Source of the DNA: Saccopteryx bilineata
Lineage: Eukaryota; Chordata; Mammalia; Chiroptera; Emballonuridae
Length of the DNA: 64,000 nucleotides
Assembly: GCF_036850765.1 (NCBI RefSeq)
Contig: NC_089490.1
Span: 289,274,982-289,338,981 of the forward strand
Direction: 5' to 3'
Position 1 is the first letter of the stretch; each line of letters starts with the position of its first letter. The translations under genes were made by a program, and so were the position numbers. Below, one piece after another: positions 35,593-48,685 of the stretch. The notes under the pieces are model-generated. The model made no database searches. It had not been told where the DNA came from and saw only the letters and a program-made list of their open reading frames with translations.

Positions 35593-37360
35593 TTACAGTA
35601 AATGCTACATCTCTCAAACCATAATATGAACACATTTGCAACAAAATGACTTAGATATTCACAGAGCAAAGGATATTGAAGAAATCCATAACCCTTTAGT
35701 GAAAAAAATAACTGAAGCATAATGAAAATTGAATTTATCCCTTAGTACCATGAACTATCATAGAATAAAGTAATACTAACCTGAATAAACCTATATTTAT
35801 AAAAATAGTAAACATTAGCCCTGTTTTCAATAGCTTAGGAGGTATTTTTTAACTAAGTGTTAATTAATAATTTAATGACTGAAAAATGAATGCTTAGAAT
35901 ATTTATCCAGAATCTAACAAACAGTAGAATAACATTATGTGAAATTCATGTTATTCAATTTTTTAATAATCATGACTTTCTTAGTCTTAGTCTTTTCCAA
36001 AATGTTTACTTATTTTATATTATTATAAATATTAACATGTGATGTTTAAATATAACTTTAAGCAACCACTATTTGATATTCAACTCAGGTGACATTATTC
36101 ACATTCACAAGCATATACAAAGTTTGGTGATGATGTATCACCCCTTTAGTATAGTAATTCAGGAAAAAAATGCAATTACTTTAAAGACTAATATTAAAAA
36201 GCTTTAAAAATCTATGAGTGCAAATTGTTCAATTATTATAATGTATTAGTAAAGTAAAAGAAAAAGTCCCCAGTAAAAATCATAAATTTCAATTCGTTAT
36301 TTAATAATTAAGTTTACTTTATTTCTCTTGATATAAATTGGGCTTATTCATAAAATATAAAAAAATGTTTGTTAAAAGAGAGGTGAACTAATTTCCACCT
36401 ATAATGTAATATAGATAAAATCATGAATTAGTGCCACATTTTAAGACAAAAATCTATTGATATGGTAATAGTGACATAGTAACACAGGACATAATTACTT
36501 TAAAAACAGCTATAATTTGTTAAAATATTAAAGGAATAGTATCTTACCTTAAATGAAACTCTGGAATCACACTTATTTTTAAAAATATGAAGACACAGTC
36601 TACTAATAAGTCATTTTATTAGACAAGTCCTTGGATTTGATATTATTACATGAAAACAGAGCTCACTTCTGAAAAGAACCATCACTATGCATCTTCCTAT
36701 CATAATTATTAGACAAACTTAAGGATATGACATCTGAATGGCATAGGTGTGAAAACACTGGAATATATCACATTTTATTTAAATACAGTTTAGCAGACTA
36801 TTCAAAGTTTCACTTTATTAGCAAGAGTGATTTGATGTTCATCATAGGGTATTTTAAAAGGTAGATGTGACAGATATTCTTGTCAACCACTAAATGATAA
36901 GTGATTGATTTCAACCAACATTACATACTCTTACATTTAATACATTCTGCGCAAATATCAGAAGCAAAATATGTTCAATGTAAGGAGAGCAGTTCTACGT
37001 TCCCCCCTTAAAGGATGTGGTCATATTGAGGTTTAAATATGTCACATGATGCACTAATAGGGCTTATCTCCTCACAAACTAAGCACTGTTTTTCCTGTGA
37101 TGAAAACATAATATGTATTATTCCACATGTAGGACAAAGGACATCCTTCCTCCCATAATAATTCAGGTCTCTCTTTTTGTGAGAATTATCTAAAATAATC
37201 ATATCACTAAGCAGATCAATGGAAGAAAAGAGGTCTAGTAGGATAAAGGAATTCTTGGCTTGAAAACTTCCCCCTTGTTTGAAAATGGTATACAGCAGTA
37301 GAAGTTAAGAGTCCACCAATAGGGGATTTGCTGAACACAATAGAAAAGAAAAGGAGGTGT
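35593..37360. other. AT-rich unique sequence
   Basis: No transposon or gene was recognised. A 64-codon minus-strand frame at 37008-37202 contains CPTC and CLVC motifs but has no supporting context. Confidence 0.45.
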
Positions 37361-37362
37361 AT

Positions 37363-37363
<1 letters not shown>

Positions 37364-37399
<36 letters not shown>
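37364..37399. repeat. (CA)n microsatellite
   Basis: About 18 uninterrupted CA units. Confidence 0.95.
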
Positions 37400-37401
<2 letters not shown>

Positions 37402-38876
37402 AAAATGGCTTAACATTGGCAGGATTAAATTTGGATGCCCGTCTTTAAGTAAGGACTATTAATATGGGGGGAAATATAAAATAGAATTGGATTTTTAAGT
37501 TAATATGAAACCCTTTTTCTTTTTATGTCAGTAGTTTCTATAGCAGGTAGAGGATAGCCACTAGATTTTGTTACCCAACAAGCTGATCATACTGATGTGC
37601 TGGTTAGTTAAATTAGTTAAGTGGAAGCTCTTACTTAGTGTGTAGCTATGCTCTTGAGCATTCCAAAACAATTTGTCAAGCACCTGCTTCTGGCTTAAGA
37701 ATAGTACCCATCTGCCTTACAATTCTAAAGAGACCTTTAGATGAAATCACGGAAAAAAATTGTAATAAGAACCCATTCCAGTTACATTTCTTTCTAGAAA
37801 TAAGAATAAAAATGTATAAATTAAAATGCTTCTCTGCCCACCATATGACGGAGCATAGAAAAGTAATATTTCTGGACAGCTGTGTGTCTAGATATCATTT
37901 TATAAATCTTAAAACTGACCAGGTGTACTGAAAAGGTTAAGCAAACTAATACCTGCTTGGCATGGTTGGATTGTCATGTTTTGGTCATGCATAGTGTAAT
38001 TTAAAACTGCAAACACGTTTTTAGAAGCTACTCTATTTAATTCCCCACCCCCAACCCCAGTCAGTATTTTAGGTAATTTTCTAGCTGAGCAGTTTGTGAA
38101 TGAGCTTCAAAATACCTAGTGAGAAATTGAGAATCATGACATGGTCACGGAATCTGTCAAAAGTATGTCATTCTCCTCTCCAGAGACTGTAGAGAAATAT
38201 GTCTGTAAGATATCAAGCACTCTGGACGACAGAGGCTCTGAAGTCTCTGTGATTCCATCTAGAAACAAATAATGATGTTTTAAAAGAAAAAAAATGTTTA
38301 TAAAATGCTGAAAGTCACTTTGAACATTGGCTTGCCTGTTCTACATTGCACCTATTTCTAACTTTTTAAATGTACTACCAAATGATTAATACCCTTAGGA
38401 TAATTTTGAAATGCATATTATATAACCCACAGTAGCTCTCTGGTAATCTATATCCCTTCCGCTTGTCCCAAATTAGTTTTGTGGTAGGAAAGTCAGCTGT
38501 ATAATGAAATACTAGCTATTCCAAATCTTTACATTGTTTCACAGATGTGTTTTTAATGAAGAGTGAAGTTTTAAAATACACATGTCTTAATAAAAATCAG
38601 TGGAAAGGGGGCTGAAGGTTTTGCATTTTAACAAGAATCGGCAAAGACAGGTATTTACAGAAGCTGTCAATATAAATCATTACCTATTTTGTAGTAAAAA
38701 GAGATGCCAATAAAGCCATTTATAAAATAACCAATTGAACACCTGGCATACCTAATTATTTTCGTTTGAAATTTCACCATGCTAAGTAACCTACACTGAT
38801 GGTTAAAAACCTTTCTTTCCCTCCCCTCTAAATTTAACCTCTTGCTCTGAAGACTAAAGACTTGTTTAGAACTTAC

Positions 38877-39480
38877 CGAAGTTTCCCAAAGCAGAGCCAT
38901 GCACCGATCCCTAAATCAGATTCCGGATCTCTGTGAAGCCTCGTCCGGCACTTGACTACGCGAGGCAACACTTTATTAATCATGTACGGATTTCAGTGCC
39001 CGTACCCTGAAGCGATCTCACACGACGAAATCCCGACCACAGGAGGAAGCCTTACCTGATGTCAGAGACGCCGCGGAGGGAGCAGCAGCTGAAAGGGCAG
39101 CAGCAGGATGCAACAACCCAGCCTTGCACTGAAGGTGAGACCCTTTTCTGTCTTCTCCCTGTTTCTCTCTCTCTTTTTCTCTCTTTTCCTTTGCAATCAC
39201 TGGAGCAACAAACTGCCTTGCATTTGGTCCCCTTGTATGCACAGAAGGTTTTCCCAGCCCGGCAGCCAGCAGACAACACTTTCTTCCTGGAACAGGCTGC
39301 GTCCCTTCTCAGAAACGCCTAGACCCGTGTGTGGCTCTCTCCAGGTTTACCCGGCAGATCAATAATGCTCTCCGAGCGGCCCCCGCGCAACTGCTGCGGC
39401 CAGCGACCAGCCAATGGGGGCCCAGGATTTCCTCCCAGTCATCTCCCCGCCCTCAAAACAAAACACAGCGTGCCTTTGAC
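38877..39480 (-). promoter_or_regulatory. CpG-rich candidate promoter and first exon
   Basis: Roughly 600 bp hold some 25-30 CpG dinucleotides in a window otherwise almost free of them outside SINEs, and no repeat is recognisable. A CCAAT box lies at about 39409-39413 (CCAGCCAATGGG). On the minus strand there are two strong splice donors, CAG|GTAAGG with the last exon base at 39056 and TCG|GTAAGT with the last exon base at 38877. An ATG at 38898-38900 precedes the second donor. A plus-strand donor AAG|GTGAGA follows base 39134. I favour a minus-strand transcript with alternative first exons, but a bidirectional promoter is possible. The gene is not identifiable. Confidence 0.45.
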
Positions 39481-40352
39481 ACATCACCGAGTTGTGAAAA
39501 GTAATTGAATTCTGTATTTGAAATGTATCTTGTTTGTGTGTTTTCCCCCTAGCGTTCATTGTATCATGCTTTGGGTGTAGGGAAGAACTCCGCAGCTCTC
39601 AGAATACCCACTGGAGGAGCCCAGTGGAGGGGAAGGTTCTGGATTGCTGAAGTGAGAGCTCCTGGGTTAGTTCGCAGAAGCTTTGGTGTGGAGATGTGCG
39701 AGAGCTGTTAAAAATCTGATATGTATCAGATAGGAAGCCAGAGGCTTGGGTTTTAGTCCTCCCTCCACTAAATCAAGGTCATTTTATCTGGAAGTTGTCT
39801 CATTCTCTAAATTTTGTCCGAACAAGAATCAGGTGCTGAATCAGGTGCTAACTGGAAATAACCTTATCTAAACACTTTCCACTAATTCATTTATCTGTTC
39901 TATGCTGATTGAACTTATTCTAGATTCTAGTTTTCTCTAGTTTGGGTATGTTCATATAGATTTTTTAAATCAATGTTATTGTTTAGTGAGGGGATTTAAT
40001 AGTGATGATCTGTACCTCTATAGAATAATAAAGAATTTTGTAAAATGATTTTTAACTCATAATAAAAACTAATACTATTGGAAGCAGCAATACTACTACT
40101 TCCTCCAAAATCACACCACTGTATGTGGTGATCTTTCTTTATGTTTTTGTTGCTTCACAACCTCCAAGGCTCCCTGGGGGGATTAGAAACTGGTCTCAGA
40201 CATGGAGGACAAAAGGAGACCTAACAGGCAGCTCTCCAGATTGGAAGATGGTGGGTTTAACAAACCGAAGATTTACAACAAACCAGCCTGTCTGGGCACC
40301 TCAAGCCCTGGAGATCTCTGCACCTACACACCATAGTATGAAGAGTTTAAAC

Positions 40353-40674
40353 CAGGGGTCAGGAACCTATGGCTCACGAGCCAGATGTGGCTCTTTTGAT
40401 GGCTGCATCTGGCTTGCAGACAATGTTTAATAATAAAAAAAATAATAATGTTAAAAATATAAAACATTCTCGTGTATTACAGTCCATTCATTTCCTACTG
40501 CTCATGTTCATGGTGTGGGTAGCTGGAGCCAATCACAGCTGTCCTCCGGGACAACACCAAATTTTTATTGGATAATGCATAGCATACATGGGTCCTTGTA
40601 TGGCTCTCACGGAATTACATTTTAAAATATGTGGTGTTCATGGCTCTCTCAGCCAAAAAGGTTCCCGACTCCTG
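40353..40674. mobile_element. Non-autonomous hAT transposon, 322 bp
   Basis: The terminal inverted repeats are CAGGGGTCAGGAACCT at the left and CAGGAGTCGGGAACCT read inward from the right. The interior has ATGGCTCACGAGCCAGATGT, 'cttttgatggctgcatctgg' and CATGGCTCTCTCAGCCAAAA, a structure seen in short hAT elements of several mammals. The expected 8-bp duplication is not evident (GTTTAAAC left, GACAGAGG right). No transposase. Confidence 0.85.
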
Positions 40675-41549
40675 GACAGAGGCCTTTCCTGTGTTCAGAC
40701 ATTGTACTCAGTCCTGATGATCTCAACAATGCCTTTTATGCTCAAGGCTGCTAACTTGCAAACAGGTCCGACCATGGGAGTGGTGGGCAGAACGCCCATT
40801 CCAGCACAGAGGATGGCCGAGGAGCCTCTGATTTCTCATGTCCTACTTGGGTCCCCTGGTGATAATGTCCTCTCCATGAGCTCCTCCAACAATTTTACTA
40901 CTAGAGTGCTAAATACTGAATAAAAATTTACTTAAACAAGTTTATCAAGAAGCGGGTATTTTCTCTCCAAGAATCTAAGTTACTTTAAAATTTGTATTTC
41001 AAGAATGAAGCAATATTTAGGATAATTATTTAATTTAAGTATGTCAAAAATCTTGAGTATAGAATCTCTATGCAGCTTATCCTACAAGTCGGATTGGTAG
41101 CTCGAGCCACTGCACAAATAAGAATGTCTTTTCAATGTCACTGTTGAATAAGAATAAAATTAATGTGTCTTTCTGAAATCTTTTTCCACTGAAGTAATAC
41201 AAATGGGTTGATGCATTCGGTGTAGCCAAGCTTTGTGTGTCCTGACAAGCTGAAATAGCTTGGGGACACTTTACAAACAAAACAATTTTGTTACCTGTCC
41301 ATCATATGACGGAAGCATAAAAACGTGTAATATTCACAGCACTGCATGCTTGTCACTATAAAAAAGAAAATGCTCACTTTATTATAACTCACTCGTATAG
41401 CCAATAAAATTTTATCCAGTTCATTCCCCAGCAGAATGTGGTCATCTGGCTTTCATGAAGAAAGGAATATGCTAAGGAAATGGAAAGCATAAACATTATT
41501 TCTTTCTTAATTTTAAAATAAAATGAATTCATTCCTTTGAATTTATTTA

Positions 41550-41940
41550 CTTATTTATTTATTTATTTATTTTGTATTTTTTTGAAGTTGGAAACGGGGA
41601 GGCAGTCAGACAGACCGGGATGCGCCCAACCGGGATCCAACCGGCATGCCCACCAGGGGGCGATGTTCTGCCCATCTGGGGCATCACTCTTTTGCAACCA
41701 GAGCCATTCTAGCGCCTGAGGCAGAGGCCACAGAGCCATCCTCAGCGCCTGGGCCAACTTTGCTCTAATGGAGCCTTGGCTGCGGGAGGGAAAGAGAGAA
41801 ACAGAGAGGAAGGAGAAGGGGAGGGGTGGAGAAGCAGATAGATGGGTGCTTCTCCTGTGTGCCCTGGCCGGGAATTGAACCCGGATCTCCTGCACGCTAG
41901 GCCGACGCTCCATCACTGAGCCAACCAACCTGCCAGGGCC
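41550..41940 (-). mobile_element. Type A tRNA-derived SINE
   Basis: It reads leftward from 41940: GGCCCTGGCAGGTTGGTTGG, a B box GGTTCAATTCCC, the cttctcc segment, the GC-rich middle and a single 22-bp unit. It ends in TCTGTCTGACTGCCTCCCCG and an (AAAT)n tail. The duplication TGAATTTATTTA lies at 41538-41549 and 41941-41952. Confidence 0.96.
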
Positions 41941-42009
41941 TGAATTTATTTATTGATCACAAACAATAAGTCATTGAATACAGAACACTGTCTCTGTTCT
42001 ATGGGTTAA

Positions 42010-42190
42010 TGACTTTTAATGTGTGGTACCCAGACAAGTAGCAAAAACATCACCTGGGAACTTATTGAAAATGCAAATTCTCAAGCCCCTCCTCATTCCT
42101 ATTGGATCAGAAATTGTAAGATAGTATTTAGAAATCTGTTAGGTGACCACAGTGCACACTCATGTTTTAGAGTCTATGTTCTAAGGAAAG
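42010..42190. mobile_element. MER5A-like hAT-Charlie fossil
   Basis: CATCACCTGGGAACTTATTG, 'aaaatgcaaattctcaagcccc', 'ttggatcagaaattgtaagat' and GTGCACACTCATGTTTTAGA fall in the order of MER5A. Terminal repeats are too decayed to define the ends. Confidence 0.65.
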
Positions 42191-42195
42191 AATTT

Positions 42196-42410
42196 ACAAA
42201 CTACTATAGCAGACCAACACGTATTTTTGTAAGTAAAGTTTTGTTGGAACGCAGTCATACCCATTTATTTTTTCCATATTTTTAGTAACTGCTTTTGTAC
42301 CAAAATTGCAGGGGTGAGTGCTTGCCACACGAATTTATGACATGAAACCTTGAATATTTAGTGTCTCTCACTTTAAGAAATATCTGTCCACCACTGTCTA
42401 CATTATAAGA
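42196..42410. mobile_element. Second hAT-type fossil
   Basis: TGTAAGTAAAGTTTTGTTGG, 'aacgcagtcatacccattta', 'ttttagtaactgctttt' and a decayed 'aaatatttactatctggccc'-like end resemble a common mammalian non-autonomous hAT. It abuts the MER5A-like piece. Confidence 0.55.
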
Positions 42411-43413
42411 TATGTTATATAATTAGTAGAGGGCAGAGTTCTGAAGGAAATAACATTTAAAATGGGGTAGGCAGGTTCAGATTAATGAAAACAATAGAAT
42501 TTGAAATAGATTGAGAATGATAATATGTTAAATTGTATTGATGTGTGTTTTTTACAGATTTGTGCTGTTCTACTGAGGAAGAGGAAAGGACTTGTTTTCA
42601 GTCATGGTATATAATCTGCTTTGAAACATAAATGGAAAATAACATTATCATGTCCAAGCAGAATATTTAAGAACAAATATAAATTTATACCTATTTCAAA
42701 TGGAGGCTTTGTTCTCAGTCTAGGTTGTTGAATGAAGAGAATGTTGAGGTCTTAGCTGTCCCAAGATGATCATACAGCTTGAAAGAAAAATAAAAATTTT
42801 ACTTGCAATTCACTGAGGTTTTGGGGTCATATTTTGCCAAACTAGAACCTAGTCTATCCTGATTAAAACACATAGGAAGAATTAATGTAATTAGAGTTAA
42901 GAAAATAAGTGCTATAGCAAATGTGATGACTGGGATAAGGCATTTAACTGGAAACTAAAAATTATTTGGAGGTAAGAACAATGAAATGAGTAGAATTTCT
43001 CTAAGAAGAAAACTCCTTGAAATGTACAAACTAAATGTTAAAAAGAATTATAAGAGATAATTAAGGCTAAGGAGATAGAACTTAGTTATTTAGCAATTGT
43101 AAACCATAGATGACTCTTTAAAAAATAATGACATCATCAAAATTATGCTATTGAAAGATGATTCCATTAGAAAGGGAAAGATGGAAAGACAGTAAACAAA
43201 AAGCAATTCACAATAAATCTGTGAAAAATGCAAATATGATATATAATGTAAGAGATAACTCAAACATTATTACGTACATTCAATGAGTCAGCAGATTCCA
43301 TCAACTTGACTGCCTAAATACCATTAAGGCATTATTTTATCATTTATTTTATCCACAATTGTCATTGCTTTGGTTCAGAATTTCGCCATTCTCCTTTTCT
43401 CCCTGGATGTTTA
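42410..43413. other. AT-rich unique sequence
   Basis: No transposon, RNA or coding signal was recognised. Confidence 0.45.
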
Positions 43414-43421
43414 TAGCCATC

Positions 43422-44140
<719 letters not shown>

Positions 44141-44670
44141 TAGTCATCTCCTAATAAGTGTCTCTATCTCCTTGACATGTTCATTATTGGTCAACAATTT
44201 CTTTAATCTAGGATTTCCCTGTTTGATGGGAATTTACAATCCCATATGAAAGAGAGAGGAGACATAGACACCAGCAGATTTTGTTCAAACAAAAACAAAA
44301 TTATCTCAGAAGTGATAAACATCACTTCTGTTTATATTTCTTGGCCAGTCACAGACATGTTGCTAAGTGTGATGCCAATGTAACAAAGACACATAACCTC
44401 CGTAGTGGAAATGGAAGGTAGGAAGGGCCTGTGATTATTTTTAATAGTAATACAATCTAACACATTCTCTTCTGGGCTTAAAACAGCAAAAAGTTGAGTT
44501 TGCCTACCAGGCAGCTTGCATGTATAAAAATCACATTTTCTTCATCCTCATTATGTCACTTTATGTGTAGTACTTACCGTTAAATTGAAATATTCTAAAG
44601 AAAGAGAAAAAAATGAATATAAGACATTTTATAAGAATAAATAAAAGTGCTTTATTAAATTATAAATGTA

Positions 44671-45063
44671 GGCCCTGGCCGGTTGGCTCAGTGGTAGAGC
44701 GTTGGCCTGGCGTGCAGAGGTCCCGGGTTCAATTCCCGACCAGGGCACACAGAAGAAGCGCCCATCTGCTTCTTCACCCCTCCCCCTCTCCTTCCTCTAT
44801 GTCTCTCTCTTCCCTTCCCGCAGCGAGGCTCCATTGGAGCAAAGATGGCCTGGGCGCTGGGGATGACTCCTTGGCCTCTGCCTCAGGTGCTAGAGTGGCT
44901 CTGGTCGCGACAAAACGACGCCCCAGAGGGGCAGAGTGTCGCCCCCTGGTGGGCGTGCTGGGTGGATCCCGGTGGGGCGCATGCAGAAGTCTGTCTGACT
45001 GTCTCTCCCCATTCCCAGCTTCAGAAAAATACAAATAAATAAATAAAAAAAATAAATAAAACA
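44671..45063 (+). mobile_element. Type A tRNA-derived SINE
   Basis: Head GGCCCTGGCCGGTTGGCTCA and B box GGTTCAATTCCC. The GC-rich body carries only one 22-bp unit (44932-44953), unlike the copies at 30 and 35 kb. It ends with TCTGTCTGACTGTCTCTCCC and an (AAAT)n tail. Flanks share ATAAATGTA / ATAAATATGTA, an imperfect target duplication. Confidence 0.96.
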
Positions 45064-45064
45064 A

Positions 45065-45800
45065 TAAATAAATATGTACACATTTGAAGAATAAAATTCA
45101 AAGTGAATACACCGAATAGTGTTTTAAATGTTGCAAATTAGGCATCCTTGCTTAAATTTTCTTTAAAAGAGAATGTTGATCAAGACTCATGTGCATAGTT
45201 TATATACCAGCTGACCTCCAGAACCAGCATATAGGAACCTGACCAGTGGCTACTGGGCTTGATTCTATTGGGATTTCTGGAGAAGTGTACAGAATACCTC
45301 TAAGAATTTTTCATTCAAAAGACCAGAAGCTATTTTTCTTCTTGATCTAGACTCCCTCTTTTTTTTTCCCTGAGATATCTACACATATAGGTACAGTGAC
45401 TTCCATCATTGTTTTCAGTGTAAGAGAAGCCTGAAAGAAGTAAGCAAAGACCAACCTTGATCACTTGAGAAACTCATCATGAATAAGGAATTGGACAACA
45501 ATCACAGGGACCTGTCTATCTAGGCTGCAATTAAAATCAGAGGCTCCAAGAAAATGTAAGCTGTCATCTAATAGCCTAAGATAATAGTTATGTCAATAAC
45601 AACAGACAGAAGAAGATAAATTCACAGAACTGTTATATTGAATATTTTGGGATTTAGAATAAAGTAAAATATCCAGATTTTCTAGGGTGATCTGATGACT
45701 TGAAATAAGTGAACAGAACCAGCTGCCAAAGAGTGTAGCAGGAGATAAGAGATTGGACTAGTCATCATAATAAAATACTTCAACAACTATTACTAATAAT
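45065..45800. other. Unassigned sequence
   Basis: No transposon or gene recognised. Confidence 0.4.
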
Positions 45801-45814
45801 AAATAGTTAATCTT

Positions 45815-46050
45815 GACTGAGAAGTAACTAGGTGCTGGCACAAGGTTAAATATTTTACTTACATTTTCATAATATGTGTGAAGGCATTAGTATTATTTTC
45901 TCCAGTCTAAAATGTAGACACAAAGTAATAGAGAAGTTAGATAACATATAATGGTCATAAACATAGTAATCAGTGAAATCTGGATTTGAATCCTGATATC
46001 TGAACTCCAGAGCTCATTTTCATAATCACTGAACTCTAATGCTTGAGTCT
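45815..46050 (-). mobile_element. MIR SINE
   Basis: Inverted MIR: AACTAGGTGCTGGCACAAGG, 'ttttacttacattttcat', 'attattttctccagtctaaaatgtagacac', and GGATTTGAATCCTGATATCT followed by CTCCAGAGCTC. Nearly full length but diverged. Confidence 0.75.
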
Positions 46051-46589
46051 AATATTTCTTTATCGCCACATGAATACAAAATCTGAATAGAGCAAGCAGC
46101 TTTATAGTTCTTATTTTCAATGGTGGAAAAAAAAATCTTGATTATTAAGAAACAGCATCTCCCCCTCATGAATTGACTAATATTTTAATAATTCATTGAA
46201 CAAATAATTGTTGAATTCAAAGTACATTGCTTTGTGTTAAGGGTGAATGGTGAATGCTAAACAGTAAATGCTATAATCTCTAGGGACCAAAGGAGAAAGT
46301 TCTTTCCTGAAAATTTACAGCAACTACATATTTTATTACCAACTATGTACAAACTAAGTATTTAATCTTATAATGAAACATTGTTTTGTCCCAAAATCAT
46401 ATATGTATCTCCATTAGCAACAGGAACAAACATAACATTTGGAAAGGAAAAAATGCAACTATTGATAGAAGAAATTTTTATAACAAAACTGAACTTTGAA
46501 CCCAACAGAGTTGCAAACAAGTAGGAATCAGATCTACTTCAGTAATGGTCTGACTTGATAAGAAATGTGCATGGAACACAGCATTATGG

Positions 46590-46795
46590 AATAAACTAAT
46601 GTTTAAAGATTGTGTATATTTGACATTTATTAATACCTCATTTAATTTCACATGATAATGTAAGAAGACATTTATAATTGCCATTTAGTAGATGGCATAG
46701 CTGAGGCTCAGAGGAGAAATATCTATTGCTTAAGGTCACTCTGACAATAAGTGTCAAGATCCAGAGTCATGTGTCAGACTCAGTGGATCCCATTT
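46590..46795 (-). mobile_element. MIR SINE
   Basis: Inverted MIR: 'taatacctcatttaatttcaca', GCCATTTAGTAGATGGCATA, GCTGAGGCTCAGAGGAGAAA, 'ttgcttaaggtcactctgac', 'gtgtcaagatccagagtcatg'. It is the second MIR in the same orientation within 1 kb. Confidence 0.75.
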
Positions 46796-46799
46796 TAAT

Positions 46800-48086
46800 G
46801 CCTTTTTATTTTTTTTCTCAAAATGACACCTGCCCAAACTGAGTCATCTAATTTTGTACCACTAGATAATAATACTTTCTCTTCGATGGTGAGCTGCCAT
46901 AAATCAGTAAAATTCCAACTCTCATCTTTCTACCACCTGCTACTCCCCACCATGGGAAAAAATATGGTTATGTATATTTTGGGGACAGCCCTAAGTATTC
47001 ATAAATATGTAAAAATAAGAAACACAGGAGATATAAGCAATACTAATATGTTCTGACATGTTGGCTAAGATTACAAAATGTAGGTGGGTTTAAACTGGTG
47101 CTAAAAGGCATACAATTTAGACGGGTTGAAAGATTCATGTATTCAGGCTTGAAGCTTCTGTAAACTAGCTTTCTTGAGGTCTAGGGCATGTGTTATGAAA
47201 AATATATAACAATATTAAATCATCAACATATAATAGATCAATCAAAAATTAATTTTATTTTTCTTTTTAACTTACTAAAACTTGAGGAAGGGGCACCAGT
47301 ATGAAGCAACTATTCTGCGATGGCTAGGGCATGGATTAAGATGGAAAAGCAATAAATAAAAATATAATTTTGAAATAAGATATTTTGAGATATACCAAGA
47401 CTTCCTGGATATAGATGATAATGCACAGGATTATGTTAAACATTAATCTGAATTTTCAAGCTTAAATAAATAAAAGAAATATAGATACTGTCGACTAATG
47501 TTGGGAAGTTTAGAGTTAGCATACAGAAGAAAGAAGGTCTGATTTATGGTTCATTTTTACTAAAAAAAAAAAATTAAATCATCAAAATGCTTTGGCAATT
47601 CATGATAAATTATGCAGTTCGGTATCAACTTCACAGTAAGAATAATAACACTAACAACAATAGTACAAACAAATTATAAAATAAGTATGAAAAATGCAGT
47701 GGATTTTATTGCTCTTAGAGTATATGCACTCTAGATATTCAAGCATATGTTAATAGCTCAGGAGTGCTTCATATATCTAAAAATCCTATTTTTTTTGTGC
47801 CTGACATCTTTACATTTTTTTTGCCTGCATGTTGTAGCTATCATAACTTTAAAAAATTTAAATTTTGTAACCAAATCTTATGTAAATATTTTATGTAAAA
47901 AAGGACATTTTAAGGTTAAAATATATTTTATACTTTTTAAAAATAAAATGTATATAGAACTAAATTTAAACTTCTCCTCTTTGTATGTATTTTCATATGC
48001 CATTCATTTTTTAACTGGCTTGGCAACATTATCATTTGCTTTTACTCTTTCCCTCTTTAAAAAGATGTCTTTGTAAAAAGCATATA
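46800..48086. other. AT-rich unique sequence
   Basis: No feature recognised. The 109-codon plus-strand frame at 47747-48076 is Phe/Leu/Lys-rich, as expected by chance in AT-rich DNA, and shows no domain. Confidence 0.45.
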
Positions 48087-48088
48087 TA

Positions 48089-48685
48089 CAGTGTGTCCAT
48101 AAAGTCATGGTGCACTTTTGACTGGTCGCAGGAAAGCAACAAAAGACGATAGAAATGTGAAATCTGCACCAAGTAAAAGGAAAACTCTCCCAGTTTCATA
48201 CCTATTCAGTGCAGTTCAATGTGGGCTCATGCACAGATTTTTTAGGGCACCTTAGGTAGCTATCCCGTATAGCCTCTAAAGACTCGTCACTGACTGATGG
48301 CCTACCAGAACAGGGTTTCTCCACCAAACTGCCAGTTTTCTTCAACTGCTTATCCCACTGAGTAATGTTATTCCTATGTGGTGGCGCTTCATTATAAATG
48401 CGCCAATATTCACATTGCACTTTGGTCATGGATTCGAATTTAGCAAGCCACAGAACACACTGAACTTTCCTCTGTACTGTCTACATCTCGACTGGCATGG
48501 CCATGGGCTGCTCCGCTGTATACACGGTGTTACGTCATCATCTGCGCATGCGCACATGCTGTCACATCATCCTACAGAAACTGGGAGGGTTTTCCTTTTA
48601 TTTGGTGCAGATTTCACATTTCTATCCTTTTTTGTTGCTTTCCTGTGACTAGTCAAAAGTGCACCATGACTTTACGGACACACTG
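48089..48685 (-). mobile_element. Internally deleted Tc1/mariner-type element with long terminal repeats
   Basis: Long inverted repeats of about 100 bp enclose the element. The left starts CAGTGTGTCCATAAAGTCAT and the right, read inward, starts CAGTGTGTCCGTAAAGTCAT. Both continue with GGTGCACTTTTGACT, a 'ggaaagcaacaaaa' block and a block ending near 'aaactctcccagtttc'. TA flanks both ends (48087-48088 and 48686-48687). The centre contains the N-terminal part of a transposase on the minus strand. Total length is 597 bp; the catalytic portion is deleted. Confidence 0.93.
48202..48498 (-). pseudogene. Tc1/mariner-type transposase N-terminus, broken
   Basis: The frame starts MPVEM at 48498 and meets a TAG at codon 6 (48481-48483). 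It is then open to the stop at 48202. Visible segments are VQCVLWLAKFES and VQCEYWRIYNEAPP (first helical part), ITQWDKQLKKTGSLVEKPCS (with the hinge-like GRPSVSDESLEAIR after it) and SYLRCPKKSVHEP. This resembles the DNA-binding region of IS630/Tc1/mariner transposases. The second helical part is incomplete and the DDE domain is absent. Not functional as a transposase. Confidence 0.8.

Noticed and set aside
37008..37202. 64-codon minus-strand frame with CPTC and CLVC, suggesting a zinc ribbon
   Set aside because: Two CxxC pairs in a short isolated frame can arise by chance. There are no splice sites, no homologue that I recognise and no CpG or promoter context.
39018..39365. Several 74-87 codon frames across the CpG-rich island
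   Set aside because: GC-rich sequence opens frames by chance. Splice donors interrupt them, so I annotated the promoter/exon candidate instead of a protein.
47747..48076. 109-codon frame rich in Phe, Leu and Lys
   Set aside because: Composition is what AT-rich DNA gives by chance. I see no domain and no pattern beyond hydrophobic runs.
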